Origin: Lachnospiraceae bacterium
GTDB lineage: Bacteria; Bacillota; Clostridia; Lachnospirales; Lachnospiraceae
Direction of reading: 5' to 3'
Length of the DNA stretch: 64,000 bases
Assembly (NCBI GenBank): GCA_016291405.1
Contig: JAEEXG010000008.1
Location: forward strand, 1 to 64,000
Shown: one piece after another, positions 52,233 to 60,698 of the stretch
How the letters are laid out: each line of letters opens with the position of its first letter
Position numbering within the stretch: the stretch's first letter is position 1
Translations under genes and position numbers: made by a program
The notes under the pieces: generated by a model
Database searches by the model: none
The model's input: the letters and a program-made list of their open reading frames with translations, nothing else
Told to the model about the DNA's origin: nothing

Positions 52233-53186
52233 TTAAATGTAACCAAAAGTTCTCAGAATAAAGAGCCAGAATGTTAGTGTAAAAGAACTTAAAAGTGTGG
52301 TCACCATAACGGAAGCGCAGGATAAATGTCCGTCGTGTCCCATGTTCTTTGCCATTATAAATGAGCTGCTTGTGGTGGCTGTTCCAAGCATGATAAGGGC
52401 CGCCACAATCTTTTCATCCCTGAATCCAAGAAGTACGCACACAGGTAAAAACAATAGGCAAAACAGTATCAACTTATTAAAGATAACGAGTGATAGGGCG
52501 CGAGAGTTTTCTTTTATATTTGAAAACTCAAAGGATGCGCCGAGTCCTATTAAGGCTAAGGGTGAAGCTACATTTGCAAGGTATGATACCGATTTATCAA
52601 CAATCTTTGGCATTTCAAAGGGAAGGAGTGTAAATAAAAATCCTGCCAAAATACCAAGGATAATAGGATTTGTCACAAGGTTAAAGAGGGTCTTTTTAAT
52701 TGTCTCCTTAAAGCTTTGATTTAAATTGGTTTCTTTGGACGTTAAAGACAAAAGAATAACGGAAACAATGTTGTAGATTGGAACGGAACCTATTATCATA
52801 AGGGATACCATGGCTACGTTATCGTAGACATTTGTCATAAATGCGATGCCAAGGGTAGCGGCGGCACTTCTGAAAGAAGCCTGGATGAACTCGCCCTTGT
52901 CGCAGGATTTGCAAAAAATCTTTGCAAGTAATGCACTTATTAAGATACTTAAAACAGTGCTTAGCATGCAAAAGAGCACAAAGGTTGAATCCCAGATATT
53001 TACAAAGTCCTGTTTTGACAAATCGTAAAAAAGCAATGCCGGTAAGAATACTCTGAAAACCAGCTTGTTTATGCCGTTTGCCACAGGCTCGTTTATTAAG
53101 TTAATGCGCTTTAGAATGTAGCCAAGCACCATCACAATAAAAATCGGAAGGGTGGCGTTTAAAGAAAATATAAGATTATCAAGCAT
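52233..53186 (-). CDS. AEC-family transporter
   Basis: 317 residues with ten membrane helices in two five-helix halves. The start LDNLIFSLNATLPIFIVMVLGYILKR and the internal ASPLALIGLGASFEF belong to the auxin efflux carrier family, which in bacteria often exports or imports organic acids such as malate. Substrate unknown. AGGAGAT precedes the ATG. Divergent from the histidine kinase gene. Confidence 0.87.
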   Translation of the reverse strand: MLDNLIFSLNATLPIFIVMVLGYILKRINLINEPVANGINKLVFRVFLPALLFYDLSKQDFVNIWDSTFVLFCMLSTVLSILISALLAKIFCKSCDKGEFIQASFRSAAATLGIAFMTNVYDNVAMVSLMIIGSVPIYNIVSVILLSLTSKETNLNQSFKETIKKTLFNLVTNPIILGILAGFLFTLLPFEMPKIVDKSVSYLANVASPLALIGLGASFEFSNIKENSRALSLVIFNKLILFCLLFLPVCVLLGFRDEKIVAALIMLGTATTSSSFIMAKNMGHDGHLSCASVMVTTLLSSFTLTFWLFILRTFGYI

Positions 53187-53261
53187 TTTTATCTCCTATT
53201 GCTTCAAGGGCATTATAGCACTTTACATTGGAAAAGTTCTTACTAATTTTTAACAATCATA

Positions 53262-53270
53262 TGATAGAAT
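53262..53270 (+). promoter_or_regulatory. Extended -10 promoter before the hybrid kinase
   Basis: TGATAGAAT at 53262-53270, close to TGnTATAAT. The -35 region is weak. Confidence 0.4.
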
Positions 53271-53308
53271 GACAATGATTTTTAGTGATTTATTATCTCG
53301 GAGAAAAC

Positions 53309-55525
53309 ATGATTACAGTTTTAATTTATGTAGTACCGTTAATTATTTCGGTATTTTCTTTATGGATATTGCTTGTTACGACGGAAGAGCAAAAGAATAC
53401 ATACCATGCACTTTTGTTTATAACTGTATTCTTTGTTAACCTGTCGTATTTTTGTGTTGCCATTTCAAAGTCCACGGACGATGCGCTCCTAGCCACTAAG
53501 TTTACTTATTTTAGCGGCACTTTCTTAATGCTTTTCATTATTAAATGCATGCTTCAGATTTGTAACATTAAGGTTAAGCACATTTGGTTTGTGCCCTTAG
53601 TGCTTCTTAACATGGAAATAATGATTTCCGTTTTTACCGCAGGTTACACCCCTTGGCACTATATTTCAGCGGTTCGCGCCGAAGAAAATGGGGTTGTGTA
53701 CCTTGCGAAGGTGTATGGACCGCATCATACTCTTTACACCGTGACCCTTATAATCAGCATGTTAATTCCTATGGCAATAGTTATCTGGGCCTTTATAAAC
53801 AGAAAGAAAGTTTCCTGGATATATGCGCTTTTACTTGCTTTAATGGAACTATTGACCGTTGTCATATATTTCGGTGAAAGATATGTGGGCTTAAGAGCGG
53901 AGTTTCTTCCTTATGCCTATGCTTTTGATGAAATAGTTATTCTATACATTTTAAAGCGAGCCGCCATATATGATGTTAACGCAAACGTAGAGCTTTCTTT
54001 TGCCAATACGGACGACCACGGATATGTTATTCTAAGTGCCACAAGAAAGTATATGGGAAGCGACGAAGTGGCAAGGATGTACTTCCCCGAAGTAAACAAC
54101 CTTGAAATAGACTGCGAAATTAAAGACCCGTTCCTTAGAGATGAATTCGGAGACTGGATTTTAGAATCCCGTGAACATTCCGTTCCTCCTAAACTTTATG
54201 AAAGATGCGGAGACATCGTAAAGGTTACGGTAAGGCCTTTCTATGCAAAGGACGGAAGGAAAAACCTTGGCTTTATTTTGCAGATTGTTGATGACAGCGA
54301 GACTCAAAAATATATTTCAAGGCTTAAAGAAAGCAAGGAATTTGCGGAAGACATGGCCAAGAGAGCAGATGCCGCAAACAAGTCAAAGAGCGAATTTCTG
54401 GCAGGTATTTCTCATGAAATAAGAACACCCATCAATGCGGTTTTGGGCTTTGATGAAATGATAATAAGAGAGTCAACGGAAGAAAAGATTAAAAACTACG
54501 CCGTTGATATAAAGAAATCGGGCACCACCATGCTTGGGCTTATTAACGACCTTTTGGATTTATCAAAGATAGAGTCCGGTAAAATGGAGCTTGTGCCCAC
54601 AAACTTTAATCTTGTGGTGCTTTTAAACGAAGTAATCAATATGACAAGCGTTCGCGCCCAGGATAAGGGGCTTGACTTTAAGATTGAGATAGATAATAGT
54701 ATTCCTAAGAATCTTTACGGCGATGAGGTAAGGCTTAAACAGATTATGGTAAATATTCTTACCAATGCCGTTAAGTATACAGAGACCGGTACTGTTACCC
54801 TTATTATGAATTACAGGAAGGTTTCTTTGGACAAGATTAACTTATACGTGGCTGTTGCCGACACCGGTATCGGCATGAAAGAAGATACCATAAAGCAGCT
54901 TTTTGAGCCTTATCAAAGAATTGATGAAGTAAAGAATCGATATATTGAAGGCACGGGCCTTGGAATGTCCATTACTCATAAGCTTTTGGCGCTTATGAAT
55001 TCTAACCTTGATGTAATGAGCGTTTACGGGGAAGGCTCGCGGTTTTCTTTTGAAGTAGAGCTTTCGGTTGTAGGAGATGAAGTAATCGGAAATCTTGAAG
55101 ACAGCTTTAGAGAGCTTCACGAAAGCTTAAAGGAGTACAAGGCTTCTTTTACAGCGCCGGATGCTCAGGTTTTGATAGTTGACGATACTAAGGTTAATAT
55201 AAAGATATTCAAGGGACTTTTAAAGCATACCCTTGTTAAAATCGATGAAGCCCTTTCCGGTATGGAAGCTATAGAATTGACCCGTCTTAAAAAGTATGAT
55301 GTAATTTTTATCGATCACATGATGCCGAATATGGACGGAATCGAGACTTTCAGAGCAATTAAGTCTGAAGAAGATAACTTAAATCACTACACGCCCATGA
55401 TTATGCTTACTGCAAATGTTTCTTCAAACTCAAGGGAATATTATAGTTCCGTCGGATTTGATGACTTCATGGGAAAGCCTATCGACCCCATTTTACTTGA
55501 GGCTATGCTAAAAAGATTTTTATAG
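53309..55525 (+). CDS. Hybrid sensor histidine kinase with 7TM sensor
   Basis: 738 residues from the ATG at 53309 after CGGAG; the track uses a GTG upstream. Residues 1-220 hold seven membrane helices of the kinase 7TM type. A PAS-like region follows, then a HisKA dimerisation domain (FLAGISHEIRTPINAVLG, phospho-His), HATPase_c (NILTNAVKYTETG, DTGIGMKEDT, GTGLGMSITHKLL) and a C-terminal receiver domain (IVDDTKVN, FIDHMMPNMDG with the phospho-Asp, GKP lysine). No separate response regulator is adjacent. The DUF362 gene follows 10 nt later. Confidence 0.93.
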   Translation: MITVLIYVVPLIISVFSLWILLVTTEEQKNTYHALLFITVFFVNLSYFCVAISKSTDDALLATKFTYFSGTFLMLFIIKCMLQICNIKVKHIWFVPLVLLNMEIMISVFTAGYTPWHYISAVRAEENGVVYLAKVYGPHHTLYTVTLIISMLIPMAIVIWAFINRKKVSWIYALLLALMELLTVVIYFGERYVGLRAEFLPYAYAFDEIVILYILKRAAIYDVNANVELSFANTDDHGYVILSATRKYMGSDEVARMYFPEVNNLEIDCEIKDPFLRDEFGDWILESREHSVPPKLYERCGDIVKVTVRPFYAKDGRKNLGFILQIVDDSETQKYISRLKESKEFAEDMAKRADAANKSKSEFLAGISHEIRTPINAVLGFDEMIIRESTEEKIKNYAVDIKKSGTTMLGLINDLLDLSKIESGKMELVPTNFNLVVLLNEVINMTSVRAQDKGLDFKIEIDNSIPKNLYGDEVRLKQIMVNILTNAVKYTETGTVTLIMNYRKVSLDKINLYVAVADTGIGMKEDTIKQLFEPYQRIDEVKNRYIEGTGLGMSITHKLLALMNSNLDVMSVYGEGSRFSFEVELSVVGDEVIGNLEDSFRELHESLKEYKASFTAPDAQVLIVDDTKVNIKIFKGLLKHTLVKIDEALSGMEAIELTRLKKYDVIFIDHMMPNMDGIETFRAIKSEEDNLNHYTPMIMLTANVSSNSREYYSSVGFDDFMGKPIDPILLEAMLKRFL

Positions 55526-55535
55526 GAAAACGGTT

Positions 55536-56636
55536 ATGGAAAAAAACGAAATATTGAGAATTTACGGTACGGATTATAAGGAAATGACAAAGACGCTCCT
55601 TAACGAGGCGCGTCTTTTTGAGCGCATTAAAAAGGGCGCAAGAATAGGAATTAAGCCAAATTTAATGGCTCCCGTTCCCGCTGACTTTGGCGCCACCACC
55701 CACCCTGAAGTAGTTGCGGGAATTATTGAGCACTTACAGGAGCATGGCTTTAACGACATTAGAATCATCGAAGGCTCATGGGTTGGCGATAAAACCGAAA
55801 TGAGCTTTGAATATTGCGGATACAATAACTTAAAGGATACTTACGGCATTACCCTAGTGGACACTCAAAAGGAATCTGCCTATGAAACCGGAAACGGTGA
55901 TATTAAGGTAAACGTTTGTAAGTGTATGCAGGATGTGGACTTCCTTATTAACGTGCCTGTAATAAAGGGCCACTGCCAGACAAACATTACTTGCGCCCTT
56001 AAAAATATGAAGGGCCTTATTCCTAACTCAGAAAAGAGAAGATTTCATTCAATGGGGCTTCACGAGCCTATTGCCATCCTTAATTCCTGCCTTAAGCAGG
56101 ATTTTATCGTGGTTGACCACATCTGCGGCGACTTAGATTCAGAAGGCGGCGGAAACCCTTATCATACAGACTGTGTCATGGCAGCAGTAGACCCTGTTTT
56201 ACTTGATGCCTATGTATGTAAGCTTCTAGGCTATGAAGTGTCTGATGTTCCATACATCGGCCTTTCCGAAAAGGCAGGTGTGGGATGTGCTGATCTATCC
56301 ACATTAAAGATGCACACTATCGGCGGAGACGGCGTTGAAAAAGACGAAGTTTTACCAGTTTCTCACAGAATCATAAAGCTTAAAGACTTTGCAAAGGACG
56401 TTGATACCTGTTCTGCATGTTACGAAAGCTTAATGGAAGCCCTTGAACGCCTCCAAGACGAAGGATTGCTTGAAAAGTTTAATTCAAAGATTATGATCGG
56501 CCAGGGAAACCGCGGACAAATCGGCGAATACGGAATCGGTAACTGCACAAGCAAGTTTAAACACTACATTAAAGGTTGCCCTCCCGAGAGCGATGATATT
56601 TACGAAGGCATCAAGGGGTGGATTGAAGAGCAATAA
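55536..56636 (+). CDS. DUF362-family protein with cysteine clusters
   Basis: 366 residues. DUF362 signature segments are GIKPNLMAPVPADFGATTHPEVVAG, NVPVIKGHCQTNITCALKNMKGL and the C-terminal DTCSACYESL and GIGNCTSKFKHYIKGCP. DUF362 proteins often bind iron-sulfur clusters; the Cys arrangement here fits at least one metal site, though no classical CxxCxxCxxxC ferredoxin motif is present. The reaction is unknown. Probably co-transcribed with the hybrid kinase. Confidence 0.83.
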   Translation: MEKNEILRIYGTDYKEMTKTLLNEARLFERIKKGARIGIKPNLMAPVPADFGATTHPEVVAGIIEHLQEHGFNDIRIIEGSWVGDKTEMSFEYCGYNNLKDTYGITLVDTQKESAYETGNGDIKVNVCKCMQDVDFLINVPVIKGHCQTNITCALKNMKGLIPNSEKRRFHSMGLHEPIAILNSCLKQDFIVVDHICGDLDSEGGGNPYHTDCVMAAVDPVLLDAYVCKLLGYEVSDVPYIGLSEKAGVGCADLSTLKMHTIGGDGVEKDEVLPVSHRIIKLKDFAKDVDTCSACYESLMEALERLQDEGLLEKFNSKIMIGQGNRGQIGEYGIGNCTSKFKHYIKGCPPESDDIYEGIKGWIEEQ

Positions 56637-56691
56637 TAGTGGCCCATGGACGTAACAAAGAACGTTTAAAAGCACTGCAAAGGGAGAAACG

Positions 56692-58128
56692 ATGGGAAAG
56701 AACAGACGTATACTAATTGGAATAATAATCGTAACGACAGTCTTTTTTGCATGCGGTTGTTCATTTAAAGCCGATGAAGTAAATCCTGACAATGCCTTAA
56801 TAAGTGAGACTTCGGTTGATGAAAACCTAGAAGCCGAAAGCAAGCCGAAGTTAGATACCTCGCTTCCTTTTGACGAACTGTTTAAAGAATACGCATCTTC
56901 ACTTGGCGAGACTTATGACTACGGAATTACTTATGCGTATATATCGAATATGAAAGATGGTATCGGCGAAAGTGATAAAGCTGCCATCGCAGAGTTCTTA
57001 AGCAAAGAAGAAAACTCTTACATTCTTGATTTTACCCTCCCCTTAACGGAAGATATTTTTGTGTCAGAAGAAACCGCTCAGCTCACAAAGGATACGGCAA
57101 GAGCATTTGCAGACTATATTCTTGATACTTACGGGGAGGAAGAATTAAAGAAGCTAACCAAATCGAGCGTTAGGGACGAAGAAAAAACACGCCTTAAAAA
57201 TGAATGGCTTAAAACAATCGGAGTGCCTGTAGAGTATACGCCGGCTGCATCGTTTTTCTTTGTAAATAATGAGTCGGAGGATAGGGCTAAATATCCGTAC
57301 TATATCGAAAGTGAAACCTATGACCTGTTCATAGCAACGGAAGATGTTGTGGTGGGGGGGTACAGTGAACTTTTTAAAACATATGAAAAGACAAGCGAGT
57401 ACTGGGAGGAAGATTTAAAAGACGCAAGGGAAAAGTACTTTGGCTTTGACAAAGAAGTTCCGAGAGTAAAAATGTATACTTGCTTTTCCGAAGGTGATTC
57501 CAAGGGAGAAATTCTCGATGCAGAGTATTGGGATAAAAAGATTCGCCTGTTTCGTAATTTCGATGTTGCAACAGAACTTTTCTTACATGAATACACTCAC
57601 CATTTGCAGTTTTCTTCAAATATAAACGCGATGCTTATAAGGCGTGAAACTATCAGCGCAATGGACGAAGGCTACGCGGTGGAATTTGACAACTATGAAT
57701 ACGAAAGGCATGCTTACAATAAGTTTCTTGAAAGCGAAGAACTCGAGTATAGAAATCTTTGGAGCGAAGAAACCGGGCAGTATGACTTTGCCATGTACAA
57801 CGACATGCTTGCTTATTGCGAAGACACAGTGAGTGGTATAGAGTATTACAGCGTATCCCAGACCATGGAAACCACCGGCCCTGGAATTAAGCCATACACC
57901 AAACTTTCCTATCATATGTTAGGTAGCTTTATACATTACTTAAAGCTTACAAAGGGCGAAGAAACCGTTATGGAAGCCTTTGCCGAACCTGAAAAGTTTG
58001 AGGCGCTTTTTGAAGGAGACTACGAGGCGACTTACAAGGCCTGGAGAGAGTGGCTCTATGAAAGAGTGCATTCTGATGAAGAAACCTTGAACAAAATATT
58101 GTTTCATGCCAATGGGAATAATGCTTGA
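56692..58128 (+). CDS. Zincin-like lipoprotein (HEXXH)
   Basis: 478 residues. The N-terminus is a lipoprotein signal (ILIGIIIVTTVFFACGC, lipidated Cys). Around residue 300 it has LFLHEYTHHLQF, an HEXXH zinc motif, followed by AMDEGYAVEFDNYEYERH, which holds a likely third ligand. It should be an extracellular, membrane-anchored metallopeptidase; the substrate is unknown. GGGAG precedes the ATG. A terminator follows. Confidence 0.82.
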   Translation: MGKNRRILIGIIIVTTVFFACGCSFKADEVNPDNALISETSVDENLEAESKPKLDTSLPFDELFKEYASSLGETYDYGITYAYISNMKDGIGESDKAAIAEFLSKEENSYILDFTLPLTEDIFVSEETAQLTKDTARAFADYILDTYGEEELKKLTKSSVRDEEKTRLKNEWLKTIGVPVEYTPAASFFFVNNESEDRAKYPYYIESETYDLFIATEDVVVGGYSELFKTYEKTSEYWEEDLKDAREKYFGFDKEVPRVKMYTCFSEGDSKGEILDAEYWDKKIRLFRNFDVATELFLHEYTHHLQFSSNINAMLIRRETISAMDEGYAVEFDNYEYERHAYNKFLESEELEYRNLWSEETGQYDFAMYNDMLAYCEDTVSGIEYYSVSQTMETTGPGIKPYTKLSYHMLGSFIHYLKLTKGEETVMEAFAEPEKFEALFEGDYEATYKAWREWLYERVHSDEETLNKILFHANGNNA

Positions 58129-58182
58129 GTAAATAATCATAGATTACTTCTTGTAAATGACTACAATTATACTAAGAAAAGG

Positions 58183-58206
58183 GCTGCGGTATTCCGCAGC
58201 TTTTTA
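58183..58206 (+). terminator. Intrinsic terminator
   Basis: GCTGCGG/CCGCAGC with a TATT loop and TTTTT. Confidence 0.92.
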
Positions 58207-58350
58207 TATATTTACAAAAGCCCCCTTTTTGTGTATATTTTGTTATGTGCTGCTCGAAATAACGAGCAAATCGATTGTGGCAGCCCGTATGCGGGTTGGC
58301 AAAATCCCCATTTTTTAAAATGTAACAAGGCGTAAAGGAGGTAAAACAGA
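58207..58350. other. Intergenic region with small hairpins
   Basis: Between the terminator and the HigA promoter, GCTCG/CGAGC (loop AAATAA) and CCCG/CGGG (loop TATG) are visible, but no gene. An AAAGGAGGT at 58335 precedes no usable ORF. Confidence 0.4.
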
Positions 58351-58379
58351 TTGACGATATAGGATATATCCTATATACT
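58351..58379 (+). promoter_or_regulatory. HigBA-type promoter with 20-bp palindromic operator
   Basis: TTGACG (58351-58356), 17-bp spacer, TATACT (58374-58379). The perfect palindrome ATATAGGATATATCCTATAT (58357-58376) fills the spacer and overlaps the -10. It is a plausible binding site for the HigA encoded downstream. Confidence 0.82.
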
Positions 58380-58396
58380 AATAATCGACAAGACAA

Positions 58397-58477
58397 ATGA
58401 AGTTTCAAGTAGAGTTTTATGAGAAAGAGAGTAAGGAGCAACCGGCCATAGAAGGGAGAAATCATAATGAGCACTAG
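58397..58477 (+). pseudogene. Remnant of a HigB/Gp49-like toxin
   Basis: The 26-codon frame begins MKFQVEFYEKESKEQP, the typical N-terminal strand of RelE/HigB (Gp49-like) toxins, which are normally ~110 residues. After about 18-20 residues the similarity stops and the frame enters the higA ribosome binding site and start, ending at TAG 58475-58477. An internal deletion removed the toxin's core and catalytic region. It is in the right place, between the operator and higA. Confidence 0.68.
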
Positions 58478-58766
58478 ATTTGACGACTTTTTGGAAGAGC
58501 AATTAAAGGATGATGAGTTCAGAAAAGAATTTGAAGCCCTTCAACCGGAACATGCAGTTATTCAGGCGATAATAGATGCAAGAAAAGAGTCAGGGCTTAC
58601 GCAAAAGGAACTGGCTGAGAAAACAGGAATTGCACAGGGGGATATCAGCAAAATTGAGAAAGGCTTGGCTAATCCTTCGCTTAAAACGCTTAAACGACTT
58701 GCCCTTGGTATGGGCAAAGTGCTAAAAATCGAGTTTGTATCTATAGAAAACACCATAAAGGGATAG
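58467..58766 (+). CDS. HigA-like antitoxin / XRE regulator
   Basis: 99 residues, with AGAAGGGAGAAA before the ATG. The N-terminus (STRFDDFLEEQLKDDEFRKEFEALQPEHAVIQAIIDARKE) is the usual HigA toxin-facing part. The XRE helix-turn-helix is SGLTQKELAEKTGIAQGDISKIEKGLANPSLKTLKRLA. It normally neutralises HigB and represses its own operon. Here the cognate toxin is truncated to a remnant, so it is an orphan antitoxin retained as a regulator or for defence against related toxins. Confidence 0.85.
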   Translation: MSTRFDDFLEEQLKDDEFRKEFEALQPEHAVIQAIIDARKESGLTQKELAEKTGIAQGDISKIEKGLANPSLKTLKRLALGMGKVLKIEFVSIENTIKG

Positions 58767-58855
58767 TGGCTTAATTGCGCCATCCTCTTTACTTTTTCAA
58801 AAAAATGATTTAGCATATTAAAAGTGTGTAGTAAACAAAGAAAAGGAGTAGCATT

Positions 58856-60520
58856 ATGAATCTTTCACCACTTCAGAAAGCTAGATATGAATATCAGCCC
58901 AAGCTTCCCGGAATGCTTAAGGCAGGTATCAAAGAAATCAGCGTTAAAGTAGGATCTGCTACAACAAGCGTTGCAGATCAGGATAAAATTAAAGCTCTTT
59001 TCCCTAACACTTACGGAAAAGAAGAAATTACATTTGTAAAGGGTAACAACACCGCAGCTTCCAAGAAGCAGGTAGTTGGTGTAATCCTTTCAGGCGGACA
59101 GGCACCCGGCGGACACAACGTTGTTTGCGGTCTTTATGATGCATTAAAGGCAACAGATAAGAACAACGTTCTTTTAGGATTCAAGGGCGGCCCCAGCGGA
59201 CTTTTGGATGACGATTATATCGAATTTACAGATTCTTTCATCGATGAATACAGAAACACAGGTGGTTTTGATATCATCGGTTCAGGAAGAACAAAGCTTG
59301 AAACAACAGAACAGTTTAAGGTTGTTACAGAAGTAGCTAAGAAGCACGGACTTACTGCTATCGTTATCATCGGCGGCGACGATTCAAACACCAACGCAGC
59401 AGTTTTGGCTGAATACATGGCAGCAAACAACACAGGCGTACAGGTTATCGGATGCCCTAAGACAATCGACGGTGACTTAAAGAACGAAGATATCGAAGCA
59501 TCATTCGGTTTTGATACAGCAACAAAGACATACTCAGAGTTAATCGGTAACATCGAAAGAGACTCTAACTCAGCTAAGAAGTACTGGCACTTCATTAAGG
59601 TTATGGGACGTTCCGCTTCCCACGTAGCACTTGAATGTGCTCTTGAGACACAGCCTAACATCTGCCTTATCGGTGAAGAAGTTGCAGCAAAGAAGATGTC
59701 ACTTGCTCAGATCGCAGGTCAGATTGCTGACTCTGTTGAAAAGAGAGGAAATGCAGGAAGCAACTTTGGTGTAGCTATTATCCCTGAAGGTATTGTTGAA
59801 TTCGTTCCCGAATTCTCAGTACTTATTGCAGAAATCAACGAACTCTTGGCAGGAAAGAAAACAGAAGAATTTAACAATCTTCCTGACTGGGCTGCTAAGT
59901 ACGATTTCATTAAGAAAGGTCTTACAAAGGAATCATTTGCAGTATTTGATATCCTTCCCGAAGCAATTCAGAAGCAGCTCTTCTTAGAAAGAGACCCTCA
60001 CGGAAACGTACAGGTTTCTTTGATTGAATCTGAAAAGCTCTTCTCAGAACTTGTTAAGGCTGAACTTGATAAGAGAAAGAAAGCAGGCACTTACAAGGGT
60101 AAGTTTGCAGCACAGCATCACTTCTTTGGTTATGAAGGAAGATGTGCATTCCCTTCAAACTTCGATGCAGACTACTGCTACTCACTTGGATACAATGCAT
60201 TCATGCTTATCTCTTACGGTTATACAGGATACCTTTCAAAGGTTTCAAACCTTGCTAAGCCCGCTGATGAATGGGTTGCAGGTGGTATGCCTATCACAAA
60301 GATGATGAACATCGAAAGAAGAAACGGTGAAGACAAGCCCGTTATCAGAAAGGCACTTGTTGAACTTGATGGCAAGCCTTTCAAGTACTTTGCAGCAAAC
60401 AGAGATAAGTGGGCAGTTGAAACTGCATTCACATATCCCGGTGCTATTCAGTACTACGGACCCGCTTCCGTATGTGACCTTACCACAAGAACACTTGCTC
60501 TTGAAAAAGGACAGATGTAG
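58856..60520 (+). CDS. pfp: PPi-dependent phosphofructokinase (long form)
   Basis: 554 residues. It interconverts fructose-6-phosphate + PPi and fructose-1,6-bisphosphate + phosphate. The [16 protein letters not shown] phosphate loop, GGDDSNTNA (Asp in place of the Gly of ATP-dependent enzymes, indicating PPi use) and PKTIDGDL (catalytic TIDxD-type) are present. The length fits the long plant-like/Spirochaete-like subgroup. High use of preferred codons suggests strong expression. AAAGGAG precedes the ATG. Confidence 0.95.
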   Translation: MNLSPLQKARYEYQPKLPGMLKAGIKEISVKVGSATTSVADQDKIKALFPNTYGKEEITFVKGNNTAASKKQVVGVILSGGQAPGGHNVVCGLYDALKATDKNNVLLGFKGGPSGLLDDDYIEFTDSFIDEYRNTGGFDIIGSGRTKLETTEQFKVVTEVAKKHGLTAIVIIGGDDSNTNAAVLAEYMAANNTGVQVIGCPKTIDGDLKNEDIEASFGFDTATKTYSELIGNIERDSNSAKKYWHFIKVMGRSASHVALECALETQPNICLIGEEVAAKKMSLAQIAGQIADSVEKRGNAGSNFGVAIIPEGIVEFVPEFSVLIAEINELLAGKKTEEFNNLPDWAAKYDFIKKGLTKESFAVFDILPEAIQKQLFLERDPHGNVQVSLIESEKLFSELVKAELDKRKKAGTYKGKFAAQHHFFGYEGRCAFPSNFDADYCYSLGYNAFMLISYGYTGYLSKVSNLAKPADEWVAGGMPITKMMNIERRNGEDKPVIRKALVELDGKPFKYFAANRDKWAVETAFTYPGAIQYYGPASVCDLTTRTLALEKGQM

Positions 60521-60551
60521 TAGTTAAGGACATAAAAAATAATACATATTG

Positions 60552-60590
60552 TAGCGACTTCATAAAAAAATATGGAGTCGCTATTTTTTT
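60552..60590 (+). terminator. Terminator of pfp
   Basis: TAGCGACTTCATA/TATGGAGTCGCTA (one G-U pair) with an AAAAAA loop and TTTTTTT. Confidence 0.93.
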
Positions 60591-60606
60591 GTGAATCATT
60601 ATGGTG

Positions 60607-60612
60607 TATAAT
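60607..60612 (+). promoter_or_regulatory. -10 element before the glucosaminidase gene
   Basis: TATAAT with a weak -35 in the T-rich stretch about 17 bp upstream. The leader to the GTG start is about 80 nt. Confidence 0.4.
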
Positions 60613-60698
60613 GGGTTACATAAAGTGGGATACTAGTGTTACGAATGGCATTTGGTCAACTTCGAATATACCCAAAAGTACTCAGAGGGAGGGGCGCC

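Noticed and set aside
58172-58474. 100-codon minus-strand ORF over the HigA promoter
   Set aside because: It runs through a terminator, an operator palindrome and a promoter, has no ribosome binding site, and its composition looks random.
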